This document shows positions 25,506 through 34,300 of a DNA stretch of 54,770 nucleotides, piece by piece (the first letter of the stretch is position 1; every line of letters begins with the position of its first letter). A program made the position numbers and the translations under genes. The DNA is from JBQTHD01 sp052390275 (lineage in GTDB: Bacteria > Actinomycetota > Acidimicrobiia > Acidimicrobiales > AC-14), in the NCBI GenBank assembly GCA_052390275.1, contig JBQTHD010000008.1:1-54770 (forward strand), in the 5' to 3' direction. Below the pieces are notes generated by a model. That model was not told where the DNA came from. It ran no database searches and saw nothing but the letters and a program-made list of their open reading frames with translations.

Positions 25506-27274
25506 GACCAGTTCTCCGCATTCCAGGTCCGATAGCGGGCCAACAGTGCAGCGGTCGAGGAGTCGAGCCGATCGTGCGGGGCGATCGTCGTATCACCAGC
25601 ACCCCGCCCCGCCACCTGATCCACCAGGCGGTCGGCCATGGCCTTGCCCAACTCCACTCCCCACTGGTCGAAGGAGTTGATCCCCCAGATGACACCCTGG
25701 GTGAAGACCTTGTGCTCGTAGGCGGCGATCAGGGCCCCCAGAGTGGCGGGCGAAAGCTCGGGGGCCAGGATGGTCGTGCTTGGTCGGTTGCCTTCGAAAC
25801 GGCGGTGGGGCACCAGTTCCGCGGCGACACCGGAGCCGGCCACTTCCGCCGCGGTGCGACCAAAGGCCAGTGCCTGGGACTGGGCCAGGAGGTTGGCCAC
25901 CAGCAGATCGTGGTGGCGCCCGAGGCGATCTGCCGGGAGGCCGATAGAAGCCGGCGGCCGGGGTGGGCGGGCGAATCCGATGAAGTCGACCGGGACCATC
26001 GACGTTCCCTGATGGAGCATCTGAAAATAGGCGTGTTGACCATCGGTGCCGGGCGAGCCCCAGATGACCGGGACTGTCTCGACTCCGGTGGTGGGCCCCA
26101 CCGGGGCACCGTCGGCATCAACCGATTTTCCGTTGCTCTCCATCTCCAACTGCTGGAGGTAGTCGGCAAGTAGATCCAGGCGACTGGCGTAGGGAATCAC
26201 CGCCTGGGTTCCGGCTCCGAAGAAGTTGCGGTACCAGATGCCCAGCAGGCCCATCAGTGCGGGGGCGTTGGCCTCGAGTGGGGCGGTGGCGAAGTGGCGG
26301 TCCATGGCTGCCATCCCTCCACGAAGCTGGTCGAACGCCACCGGACCGATCGCCATCATCAGGGCCAGGCCGACGGCGGAGGCCAGCGAATACCGTCCGC
26401 CCACCCAGTCCCACATCTCGAAGACCGACGCGGGCTCGACCCCGAAGGCAACCGCCCGCTGCGGGGCGGAAGTGACGGCCAGGAAATGTCGACCCAGTTC
26501 CGGGGCGGCCCCGGCGGCCCCGGTGGCAGCGGTCGCCCCGACTCCGGCCTCCACCCAAACCCGGGCGGTCTCGGCATTGGTCAGCGTCTCGACGGTGGTG
26601 AAGGTCTTGGAGCAGATGATGAACAAGGTGGTCGCCGCCTCGAGCCCGACCAGGGCGTCGGCGAGTGCCCCGGAATCGACGTTGGAGACGAAGCGCACCT
26701 CCAGCCCGCCCCCGATGTCGCCGGTTGCCGGACCATCACCGCCGGCCAGAGCCCTGGCGGCCATGGCCGGGCCCAGGTGCGAACCGCCGATACCCAGGTT
26801 GACGACCGCACGGATGGGCCGCCCGGTGCTGCCCATCCACCTCCCCGACCTGACGGTGGTGGCGGTGGCGCCCATGCGGCGGCGAACTGCCGCCACTCGC
26901 TCCATCAACCCGGGCCACACGACCTGGTCCGGCGCGGTCGCCCGGCTGGGGAAACCAGGCGGGGTGGCGTCGGCCCGCAGGGCGGAGTGCAGCGCCGCCC
27001 GCTGTTCGGTGAAGTTCACCGGATGTCCTGCGAAAAGGGCCTGGATCCGGGCAGGCAGACCTCGCTCCCGGGCCAGGTCCCCCAACAGCCCCAGAGTCGT
27101 TGCGGTGGCCCGGTGCTTGGAGAAATCAAAGACCATCCCGCCGGCATCCACAGTCATGCCCCGGGCCCGTTCCGGGTGGCCTTCGAACAGATCCCGAAGG
27201 TGAGTCGGGCCCACCTCACGCCTGTGTGACGACAACGCCAACCATGCGGCCGACTGGGTTGGGCCGGTCGACAT
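25502..27274 (-). CDS. pgi: Glucose-6-phosphate isomerase
   Basis: 590 residues from ATG 27274 (MSTGPTQSAAW); an in-frame start at 27295 adds seven. Interconverts glucose 6-phosphate and fructose 6-phosphate. VNLGIGGSHLGPAMAARAL, FIICSKTFTTVETLTNA, WVGGRYSLASAVGL and HKVFTQGVIWGINSFDQWGVELGK are the family signatures. Heads a minus-strand operon continuing through gnd, channel, HhH protein, thiS and thiE. A strong hairpin lies 37-62 bp upstream of the start. Confidence 0.95.
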   Translation of the reverse strand: MSTGPTQSAAWLALSSHRREVGPTHLRDLFEGHPERARGMTVDAGGMVFDFSKHRATATTLGLLGDLARERGLPARIQALFAGHPVNFTEQRAALHSALRADATPPGFPSRATAPDQVVWPGLMERVAAVRRRMGATATTVRSGRWMGSTGRPIRAVVNLGIGGSHLGPAMAARALAGGDGPATGDIGGGLEVRFVSNVDSGALADALVGLEAATTLFIICSKTFTTVETLTNAETARVWVEAGVGATAATGAAGAAPELGRHFLAVTSAPQRAVAFGVEPASVFEMWDWVGGRYSLASAVGLALMMAIGPVAFDQLRGGMAAMDRHFATAPLEANAPALMGLLGIWYRNFFGAGTQAVIPYASRLDLLADYLQQLEMESNGKSVDADGAPVGPTTGVETVPVIWGSPGTDGQHAYFQMLHQGTSMVPVDFIGFARPPRPPASIGLPADRLGRHHDLLVANLLAQSQALAFGRTAAEVAGSGVAAELVPHRRFEGNRPSTTILAPELSPATLGALIAAYEHKVFTQGVIWGINSFDQWGVELGKAMADRLVDQVAGRGAGDTTIAPHDRLDSSTAALLARYRTWNAENWS

Positions 27275-27310
27275 TGGCAGCCACCCTACGGCCAACGCCT
27301 GCCAGCCACT

Positions 27311-27336
27311 CCGGGTGCCGGCCGACCGGCACCCGG
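27311..27336. repeat. Perfect 11-bp inverted repeat in the pgi 5' region
   Basis: CCGGGTGCCGG (27311-27321) and CCGGCACCCGG (27326-27336) are exact inverse copies around a 4-nt loop. It would fold in the pgi leader if transcription starts near or beyond 27359. No U-run follows on either strand, so it is not a classical terminator. Confidence 0.85.
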
Positions 27337-27358
27337 CTGTCGCCGAAGAATGTCCATC

Positions 27359-27371
27359 TAAGGGACCCTTA
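27359..27371. promoter_or_regulatory. 13-bp palindrome in the pgi/NUDIX divergent region
   Basis: TAAGGGACCCTTA is symmetric about its central base and lies in an AT-richer patch between the divergent pgi and NUDIX genes, so it could be a regulator site. No known consensus is matched. Confidence 0.4.
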
Positions 27372-27456
27372 ACCCAATCGGGGCCTTGTTAACAGTCGCA
27401 GTGGCGGTCGACCGGGCACCCGGGCCCACCGATCGCCGAACCGGCCGGGGCTGCTT

Positions 27457-27462
27457 TAGTTA
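27457..27462 (+). promoter_or_regulatory. Possible -10 element of a leaderless NUDIX mRNA
   Basis: TAGTTA lies 10 bases before GTG 27473, so transcription would begin at or next to the start codon. No Shine-Dalgarno-like sequence precedes the GTG. Leaderless mRNAs are common in actinobacteria. Confidence 0.35.
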
Positions 27463-27472
27463 CGGTGACACT

Positions 27473-28243
27473 GTGGCCGACACTGCCGAACCCACCGAGC
27501 AACTCATCCGGTGGAGCCAGGCATTGTCCGCCATCGCCCGCACGGGAATGGGCTTCACCGAGAGCCTCTATGAGCGGGAGCGTTACGAGGAGATCCTGCG
27601 GGTCGCAGCGGACATGGCCGCCGAGGCCCATACGCGGGGCGGGGCCAAGGCTGAACCGCAGGCTCCAGCCGGCAACAGCGCCGACGCTGACCTTGGGTCT
27701 CATGGGCTGGGCGACGCGGCGGCGGAGATCCTGAGTGCGTGGATGGCCGGGGTGGGCCGGGGGGTGGGCGGATACGTGACCCCCAAGGTGGCGGTGGGGG
27801 CGGTAGTGGGCAATGACCAGGGAGAGATACTCCTTGTCCAGCGATCCCAGAGCGGTCGATGGCTCTACCCCACCGGGTGGGCCGACGTCGGCTATTCCGC
27901 CGCCGAAGTGGCGGCCAAGGAGGTGGAGGAGGAGACCGGCTACCTGGTGGAACCGGTTCGGGTCATCGCCGTGTTCGACGGGCTGAGGTTGGGCTTCACC
28001 CGAATTCCCCTCTATTCCATCGTCTTCCTCTGTGAGGTCCGCGGCGGCCACCTCCGAGCCCACCCCCTGGAATGCCGCGACGCCGGATGGTTCGCCCGGG
28101 ACCGACTTCCCCGACCGCTGGCGGGTCGCGATCGCTGGACCGACATCGCCTTTGCTGCCATCGAAGGCCACGATGGGCCCGCCGTGTTCGACGCTCCCAG
28201 GCGGCCTCTGTGGCGGGCGGACCCGGCCAACCCCCAGCCCTGA
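27473..28243 (+). CDS. NUDIX hydrolase with N-terminal helper domain
   Basis: 256 residues from GTG 27473, chosen because the domain starts at once (QLIRWSQALSAIARTGMGFTESLYERERYEEILRVA). Codons further up are Arg/Pro-rich. The N-terminal domain resembles the Nudix_N domain of nucleoside-diphosphate-X hydrolases. After a linker, the NUDIX box appears in GWADVGYSAAEVAAKEVEEETGY (canonical REXXEE replaced by KEVEEE). Substrate not predictable; ADP-ribose-like dinucleotides are common. Followed by the M1-like peptidase after 14 bp. Confidence 0.85.
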   Translation: MADTAEPTEQLIRWSQALSAIARTGMGFTESLYERERYEEILRVAADMAAEAHTRGGAKAEPQAPAGNSADADLGSHGLGDAAAEILSAWMAGVGRGVGGYVTPKVAVGAVVGNDQGEILLVQRSQSGRWLYPTGWADVGYSAAEVAAKEVEEETGYLVEPVRVIAVFDGLRLGFTRIPLYSIVFLCEVRGGHLRAHPLECRDAGWFARDRLPRPLAGRDRWTDIAFAAIEGHDGPAVFDAPRRPLWRADPANPQP

Positions 28244-28257
28244 CCCGGGCACAGCCG

Positions 28258-29706
28258 ATGAAACCAGATCCCGCCGGCAGGGCGGCAGGGCTGTGGCTGG
28301 CGGTGGTGTTGGCCACCCTGGCCGCCTGCACCGGGCCCGTGGCAGAGCCCCGGACCACTCCCGGCGACGCCACCACCCCAACCCCCGCTCCCACCTCGAC
28401 CACCTCGACCACCGTGGCTCTGATTCCCGCCACCACACCGTCGTGCCCGACGATTCCACCCCGGGCCGGACCGGACCCCGCGCGCCCCCGCTACCGGTTG
28501 GACTTCGACGCCGATCCGTTGACCCGTACCGCTGCCGGCACTCTCGAAGTGGTCTTCACCCCCGATCTCGACACCGATCGCCTGGTCTTTCGCCTGTGGC
28601 CCAACGGGCCTCTGTCGATGGCCCGGGGGACCCGACTGACGACCGGCCTGGTCCGGGTGGACGGGCGGGTCGAGCCGGCCGTCAACACCGACCCCACCAC
28701 CATGGTGGTGGCCTCCGGCCGGTCCTTCGCCGCCCGGCGACCGGTGACCATCGCCTTCGACTGGGCCCTGACCGTGGCGCCGGTGACGGTGCCCGACCGG
28801 ATATCGGCGACCGATGGGAGCCTGCGACTGGGTTCGTTCTTCCCCATACTGGCCTGGGAGCCGGCGCGGGGCTGGGCGCTCGACGCCCCCACGGACCTGT
28901 TCGCCGAGGCGGCCATGTCGACCACCGCCGACTTCGATCTGACCGTGCGGACCCCACCGGGCTACACCGTTCTGGCCAGCGGTGTCGGGGATCGTCCCGG
29001 ACACTGGCGGGCCGACGCCATGCGGGATGTCGCAGTCTCGGTGGGCCGATTCAACCTGGCCGCCGGCGAGGCCCTGGCCCCTCATCCGGTGACGGTAACG
29101 GTGGGGGCCCATGACAGCACCGGGATCGACCCCACCACCTACCTGGCCCAGGTGATGGCGGATCTGGCCGACCTGGCAACCCGTTACGGCCCCTATCCGT
29201 GGACCACGTTCTCCCTGGCATTGACCCCGGCCCTGCCCGGAGGCATCGAGTACCCCACCCATGTCATGCAAGGCGCTGGGACCCTCGGCCGGGTGATCAG
29301 CCATGAGTTGGGCCACCAGTGGTTCTACGCCCTGGTGGGCAACAACCAGGCCCGCCACCCCTGGCTGGACGAAGGCCTCGCCACCTGGGCGGAGGGCCGG
29401 GCCCGGAACTCCCTGGGCGCCGTCCTGGCCCGCCCGGTGCCCGAGGCCGGCCGCTTCCGAGTCGGCGAGCCCATGGATTATTGGGCCCAGAACCCGGGCG
29501 CGTACTACGCCGCGGTCTACAACCAGGGGGCGGCGGCCCTGGCCGCGCTGGGCGACCCGGTCCTGGTCGACTGCGCCCTGGCCCTCTACGCCGCGGTCAA
29601 CGCCCACCGCATCGCCCGACCCGCCGACCTGGTCGCCGCCGCCCACGCGGTGTTCCCCGACGCCCCCAACACCCTGGCCGCCTGGGGAATCTCCCCCGTC
29701 GAGTGA
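28258..29706 (+). CDS. M1-like zinc metallopeptidase lipoprotein
   Basis: 482 residues. Start ATG 28258; signal peptide GLWLAVVLATLAAC with lipobox Cys24, then a Thr/Pro-rich spacer to about 65. The gluzincin motif is HELGHQWF with H349, E350, H353 and E372 (WLDEGLATWAEG). GGIEYPTHV (328-336) corresponds to the exopeptidase GxMEN-type loop that reads the substrate N-terminus. Likely an outer-face aminopeptidase anchored in the membrane. At 482 residues it lacks the large C-terminal helical domain of full M1 enzymes. Co-directional with the NUDIX gene. Confidence 0.85.
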   Translation: MKPDPAGRAAGLWLAVVLATLAACTGPVAEPRTTPGDATTPTPAPTSTTSTTVALIPATTPSCPTIPPRAGPDPARPRYRLDFDADPLTRTAAGTLEVVFTPDLDTDRLVFRLWPNGPLSMARGTRLTTGLVRVDGRVEPAVNTDPTTMVVASGRSFAARRPVTIAFDWALTVAPVTVPDRISATDGSLRLGSFFPILAWEPARGWALDAPTDLFAEAAMSTTADFDLTVRTPPGYTVLASGVGDRPGHWRADAMRDVAVSVGRFNLAAGEALAPHPVTVTVGAHDSTGIDPTTYLAQVMADLADLATRYGPYPWTTFSLALTPALPGGIEYPTHVMQGAGTLGRVISHELGHQWFYALVGNNQARHPWLDEGLATWAEGRARNSLGAVLARPVPEAGRFRVGEPMDYWAQNPGAYYAAVYNQGAAALAALGDPVLVDCALALYAAVNAHRIARPADLVAAAHAVFPDAPNTLAAWGISPVE

Positions 29707-29713
29707 TGGACGT

Positions 29714-30238
29714 TCAGGAAGTCTCGGGCCAGGTGATGGCTGCGGTTAGTTGGACGCTGGACACGTCGAGGAGTTGGCTGCGGGGGGCGATCCGGAATCG
29801 GTCCGAGTCGCGGACCCACATCTCAATCCTGCGGTCCGATGGGTCGGCAACCAGAATCTCGTCCACCGCGCGAGCGAAATAGAACCCGAACTTGGCGTAG
29901 GTCTCGTCGTCGGGCGAGACGATCTCGACGACGATGGCCGCGGTGGCCAGCCACGTCCCGCGCGGCACATCCCGGTGATAGCCGCGGTCCGGAACCCGGT
30001 AATCGGTCGGGTCCCCCAGGTTGAACGGCCCCGTCCCGGTCAGCCCGGCCAGCCGAGCCAAGGGATCCAGCAGTACGGCCAGGACGTTGTCGATATAGCC
30101 GTGAGCGGCTCCGGCGGCCGGCACCATGTGGTACTCCCCCTGCCAAACCTCGTCGAACAGGTCCGATCCCTGGGCCTGGCGTCGCCGGATGAGGTCATCG
30201 ATCTCCGCCGGTCGGGGCCCGACGACAACCGTTTTCAT
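29714..30238 (-). CDS. Uma2-family (DUF820) nuclease-like protein, second copy
   Basis: 174 residues. Same core as the 5.0-kb copy: DLFDEVWQGEYHMVPAAG, DYRVPDRGYHRDV, AIVVEIVSPDDETYAKFGFY, EILVADPSDRRIEMW. The two share motifs and order but differ through most of the sequence, so they are old paralogues rather than a recent duplication. Converges with the peptidase gene 8 bp away; PAC2 gene upstream. Function of the family unknown. Confidence 0.8.
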   Translation of the reverse strand: MKTVVVGPRPAEIDDLIRRRQAQGSDLFDEVWQGEYHMVPAAGAAHGYIDNVLAVLLDPLARLAGLTGTGPFNLGDPTDYRVPDRGYHRDVPRGTWLATAAIVVEIVSPDDETYAKFGFYFARAVDEILVADPSDRRIEMWVRDSDRFRIAPRSQLLDVSSVQLTAAITWPETS

Positions 30239-30310
30239 GGGCCCGCCCCCTTCGCCCTGGTGCCGATGAACCGGGTTCGGGTACCCCCATCCGTTACCTG
30301 TTGCATCGAC

Positions 30311-31174
30311 TCAGGCGCCCTCGCGCAGGTAGCGCTCGACCTCGGCGGCAATGGAGTCGGCGGTGGGAAGTTCCCTGTCGGCCATGGCCGCCAGGTCGTC
30401 CTCGTCCACGGATGATTCCAGCCGCTTGACGTAGGCGGCCACGTCGTCGTCCGAGGCCACGATCTCGGACACCTGGCGTTCGTAGTCCAGCGCCCGGGTG
30501 GCCAGGTCGGCGGCGATAACCGGGGCCGACAAGAGCAGCGACGCCCGCTCGATGAGGGCCAGCGACGCCTTGGGCGACGGGGTGGCGGCCACGTAGTGGG
30601 GCACCGCCGCCCACAACGAAGCCGACGGCACCCCGGCCCGGTTGCAGGCATCGTGGAGGACGCCGACGATCCCGGTCGGACCCTCATAGGTGGAGCGGGT
30701 CAGCCCGAGGCGGGCCACCAGGTCCTCATCGCCGGCGGTGCCGGTGATCTTGACCGGCCGGGTGTGGGGCACGTCGGCCAGCAATGCTCCCAACGTGACA
30801 ACCAGGCTGACATCGAGGGCTTGGGCCACGGCCACAACCTGGTCGGTGAAGGTGCGCCACCGCAGTTGAGGTTCGTTGCCCAGCAACAGGACCACGTCGC
30901 CGGGGGCATCGGGCAGGGAGGCGGCCAGGAACTCATTGGTCGGCCAAAGGATCTCCCGGGTAATGCCGCCGCTGAGACGAACCTCGGGGCGGGTGGAGGA
31001 AAAATCGAAGAAGTCCTCCGGGTCGATAGAGGCGAAGCACTTCGCCCCCCACCGCTCCGAGAGATAGGAGGCGGCGGCCGAGGCGGCGTCGCCGGCGTCG
31101 TTCCACCCCTCGAAAGCGGCCACCAGGACCGGCCGGCGCAGCGGTGGGTGGTCGTGCCAGCGGACATGGTCCAT
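30311..31174 (-). CDS. PAC2-family protein
   Basis: 287 residues from ATG 31174 (MDHVRWHDHPPLRRPVLVAAFEGWNDAGDAA). The opening, then DVVLLLGNEPQLRWRTF, LVVTLGALLADVPHTRPV and GIVGVLHDACNRAGVPSASLWAAVPHYVA, fit the PAC2 family (COG2047), related to eukaryotic proteasome assembly chaperones. The C-terminal 60 residues are acidic and helical. Bacterial PAC2 proteins are of unknown function; no proteasome genes are in the window. Divergent from lhr with a 132-bp gap. Confidence 0.85.
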   Translation of the reverse strand: MDHVRWHDHPPLRRPVLVAAFEGWNDAGDAASAAASYLSERWGAKCFASIDPEDFFDFSSTRPEVRLSGGITREILWPTNEFLAASLPDAPGDVVLLLGNEPQLRWRTFTDQVVAVAQALDVSLVVTLGALLADVPHTRPVKITGTAGDEDLVARLGLTRSTYEGPTGIVGVLHDACNRAGVPSASLWAAVPHYVAATPSPKASLALIERASLLLSAPVIAADLATRALDYERQVSEIVASDDDVAAYVKRLESSVDEDDLAAMADRELPTADSIAAEVERYLREGA

Positions 31175-31306
31175 GGCCGTCAAACTACCGGGGCCGACCT
31201 GTCGGCGGCATCCGGGTCCCGATGCCGGTGCCGGCGCGGGGATGCTCGGCGTGGCACTGTCGCTGTTTCCAGGGCGGCGCAGCGGCCTCATAGCCTGAGC
31301 GGCCTG

Positions 31307-34300
31307 ATGGGCGCCCTCGATCGCTTTTCGCCGGCCACCCGGGCCTGGTTCGAGCGCACCTTTGCCGCTCCCACCCCGGCCCAGACCCAGGGTTGGGCGG
31401 CCATCTCAACCGGAGCCCACACGCTGTTGAGCGCCCCCACCGGATCGGGCAAGACGCTGGCCGCCTTCCTGTGGGCACTGGACCGGCTGGCAACCTCCCC
31501 GCAGCCATCGGAATCGGGCCGCCTGCGGGTGGTCTACGTCTCACCGCTCAAAGCCCTGACCTACGACGTGGAGCGCAACCTGCGATCGCCGCTGGCCGGC
31601 CTCGCCCTGGAGTTCGCCGCCCGGGGCGAGGGCTTCCCCCCCATCACCGTGGGCACCCGCACCGGCGACACCCCGGCCAACGAGCGGCGCCAGTTGACCC
31701 GCCGACCCCCCGACATCCTGGTCACCACCCCCGAGTCGCTCTACCTGCTGCTCACCTCGGCCGCGGCGGCGGCCCTGACCGGGGTGCAGGCGGTGATCGT
31801 CGATGAGATCCACGCGGTGGCCGCCACCAAGCGCGGCGCCCACCTGGCCCTCTCGCTGGAGCGCCTGGAACGGGTGGTGGAGCGCCCGCCCCAGCGCATC
31901 GGTCTGTCCGCCACCCAGCGGCCCCTGGAGGAGGTGGCCCGCTTCCTCGGAGGGCGAGAGGCTGACCTGACCGGCCCGGCCATGCGGCCCCGTCCGGTGA
32001 CGATCGTCGACGCCGGTGCCGTCCCCGCCCTGGACCTGGAGGTGATGGCCGCGGTCGACGACATGGGCCAGTTGGGTCGGCCCATCCTCGACGCCGAAGG
32101 GGAGGCTCTCCTGGCCGGCCCGGCCGCCGGGGCGGTGGAGGCCCGCCACTCCATCTGGCCCTCGATCGGCCCCCTGGTGGCCGACCTGATCCGCCGCCAC
32201 CGTTCCACCCTGGTGTTCGTCAACTCCCGCCGACTGGCCGAGCGGATGGCCCACCAACTCAACGAGTTGGCCGCCGAATCGGACCAGACCGACGACGAAC
32301 AAGCGGCGAACGGCGGTCGCGCCGAGCGGCACGGGGGAGACATCGTCCTGGCCCACCATGGGTCCGTCGCCCGGGAGCAGCGTCTCGAGATCGAAGATTC
32401 CCTCAAGGCCGGCCGCCTCCCGGGTCTGGTGGCCACCAGCAGCCTGGAGTTGGGAATCGATATGGGCGCCATCGACCTGGTCGTCCAGATCGCCTCACCC
32501 CCGTCGGTGTCCAGCGGCCTGCAACGGATCGGAAGGGCCGGCCACCACGTGGGCGCGCCGTCGGTGGGCAGGATCATCCCCAAGTTCCGGGGGGACCTGG
32601 TCTCGGCTGCGGTGGTGGCCCGGCTGATGAGCCAGGGCGGGATCGAACCCCTGGTCGTCCCCCGCAACCCCCTCGACGTCTTGGCCCAGCAGATCGTGGC
32701 GATGGTCTCGGCCCCGGCCGTCACCCCGAGGGCGGATCCGGGGCCGCCGACGCTGGGGGCCTCGGACGCCCCTCCGCCGGTAGTCACGGTGGACGGCGTG
32801 GCCGCCATGGCCGCCGGCGCCTATCCCTTCGCCGATCTGTCCCGGGAACTTCTCGAGGGCGTGCTCGACATGCTGGCCGGCCGCTACCCCTCGGACGACT
32901 TCGCCGGCCTGGCCCCCCGGATCAACTGGGACCGGCTCACCGGGGTTCTGACCCCCCGTAACGGCTCGCGAATGCTGTCGGTCATCAGCGGGGGAACCAT
33001 TCCCGACCGGGGCCTCTTCGCGGTGTTCACCCCCCCGCCTGACGGCCACCGGGTGGGCGAGTTGGACGAGGAGATGGTCTACGAGTGCCGGGTGGGTGAG
33101 ACCTTCGTGCTCGGCGCCTCCACCTGGCGAATCGCCGAGATCACCCGGGACCGGGTCATCGTCATCCCCGCACCCGGGGAGGTGGGAAAGACCCCCTTCT
33201 GGCACGGGGACAACCCCGGTCGACCGGTGGCACTGGGGCGGGCCATTGGGGAGTTCCTGGCCGAGGTGGATCAGTGGAGCGACCCCCGCCTGGCCGCCGA
33301 ATGCCACCTCGACCCCAGGGCGGTCACCAACCTGCGCTCCTACCTGGCTGAGGAGATGGAGGCCACCGGCGCCCTGCCTACCCACCGCCAGATCGTGGTC
33401 GAGCGCTTCCGGGACGAACTCGGCGACTGGAGGATCTGCATCCTTTCCAGCCTCGGCGGACGGGTCCATGCCCCCTGGGCCTTGGCCATCGAGGCTCTGG
33501 CCCGCCAGCGGCTGGGGCTGGAGGTGTCGACCATGTGGAGCGACGAGGGCCTGGTGGTTCGTCTGCCCGAGGCCGACGAACTGCCTCCGATGGATGCCCT
33601 GTTGCCCGATCCCGACGAGGTGGAGGACCTGGTGGTGGGCGAATTGGCCAACTCGGCCCTGTTCGCCTCCCGCTTCCGCGAGAACGCCGCCCGGGCCCTG
33701 CTCCTGCCCCGCCGTCGGCCGGGAACCCGGACCCCCTTGTGGCAGCAGCGCCAGCGCTCGGCCGACCTGTTGGCCGTGGCCAGCCGCCACCCGCAGTTTC
33801 CGATCGTTCTGGAGACCTACCGGGAGTGCCTGCGCGACGTGTTCGCGCTGGACTGTTTGATCGAACTGCTGGGCCAGATCCGCTCCCGGGAGGTCCGGGT
33901 GGTGGCGGTGGACACCGCCACACCCTCCCCCTTCGCCGCCTCGCTGGCGTCGAGCTACGTGGCCGGGTTCCTCTACGAAGGCGACGTTCCCCTGGCCGAG
34001 CGTCGGGCCCAGGCCCTGACCCTGGACCGGCGACTGCTGGCCGAACTCTGCGGCACCGACGAGCTTCGGGACCTGATCTCGGCCGAGGCCCTGGAGGCAC
34101 TCGAGGCGGAACTGACCGCGCTGGATTCCCGCAGGCGGGCCCGCAACGCCGATGAGGCCTGGGACCTTCTGGTACGCCTGGGCGACCTCAACCGCGATGA
34201 GTTGGCCGATCGCAGCACCGGCGACTTCGCCGACGTGCTCCTGACCCAGCGCCGGGCCGTTGCGGTCAGGGTGGCCGGCGACCTCCGCCTCATCGCCGCT

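Noticed and set aside
28012..29646. 544-codon open frame opposite the M1-like peptidase
   Set aside because: Gly/His/Gln-rich shadow of a high-GC gene; the plus strand has signal peptide, HELGH motif and family blocks.
30596..31306. Long in-frame extension upstream of lhr
   Set aside because: Lies antisense to the PAC2 gene and is low-complexity; family homology starts at ATG 31307.
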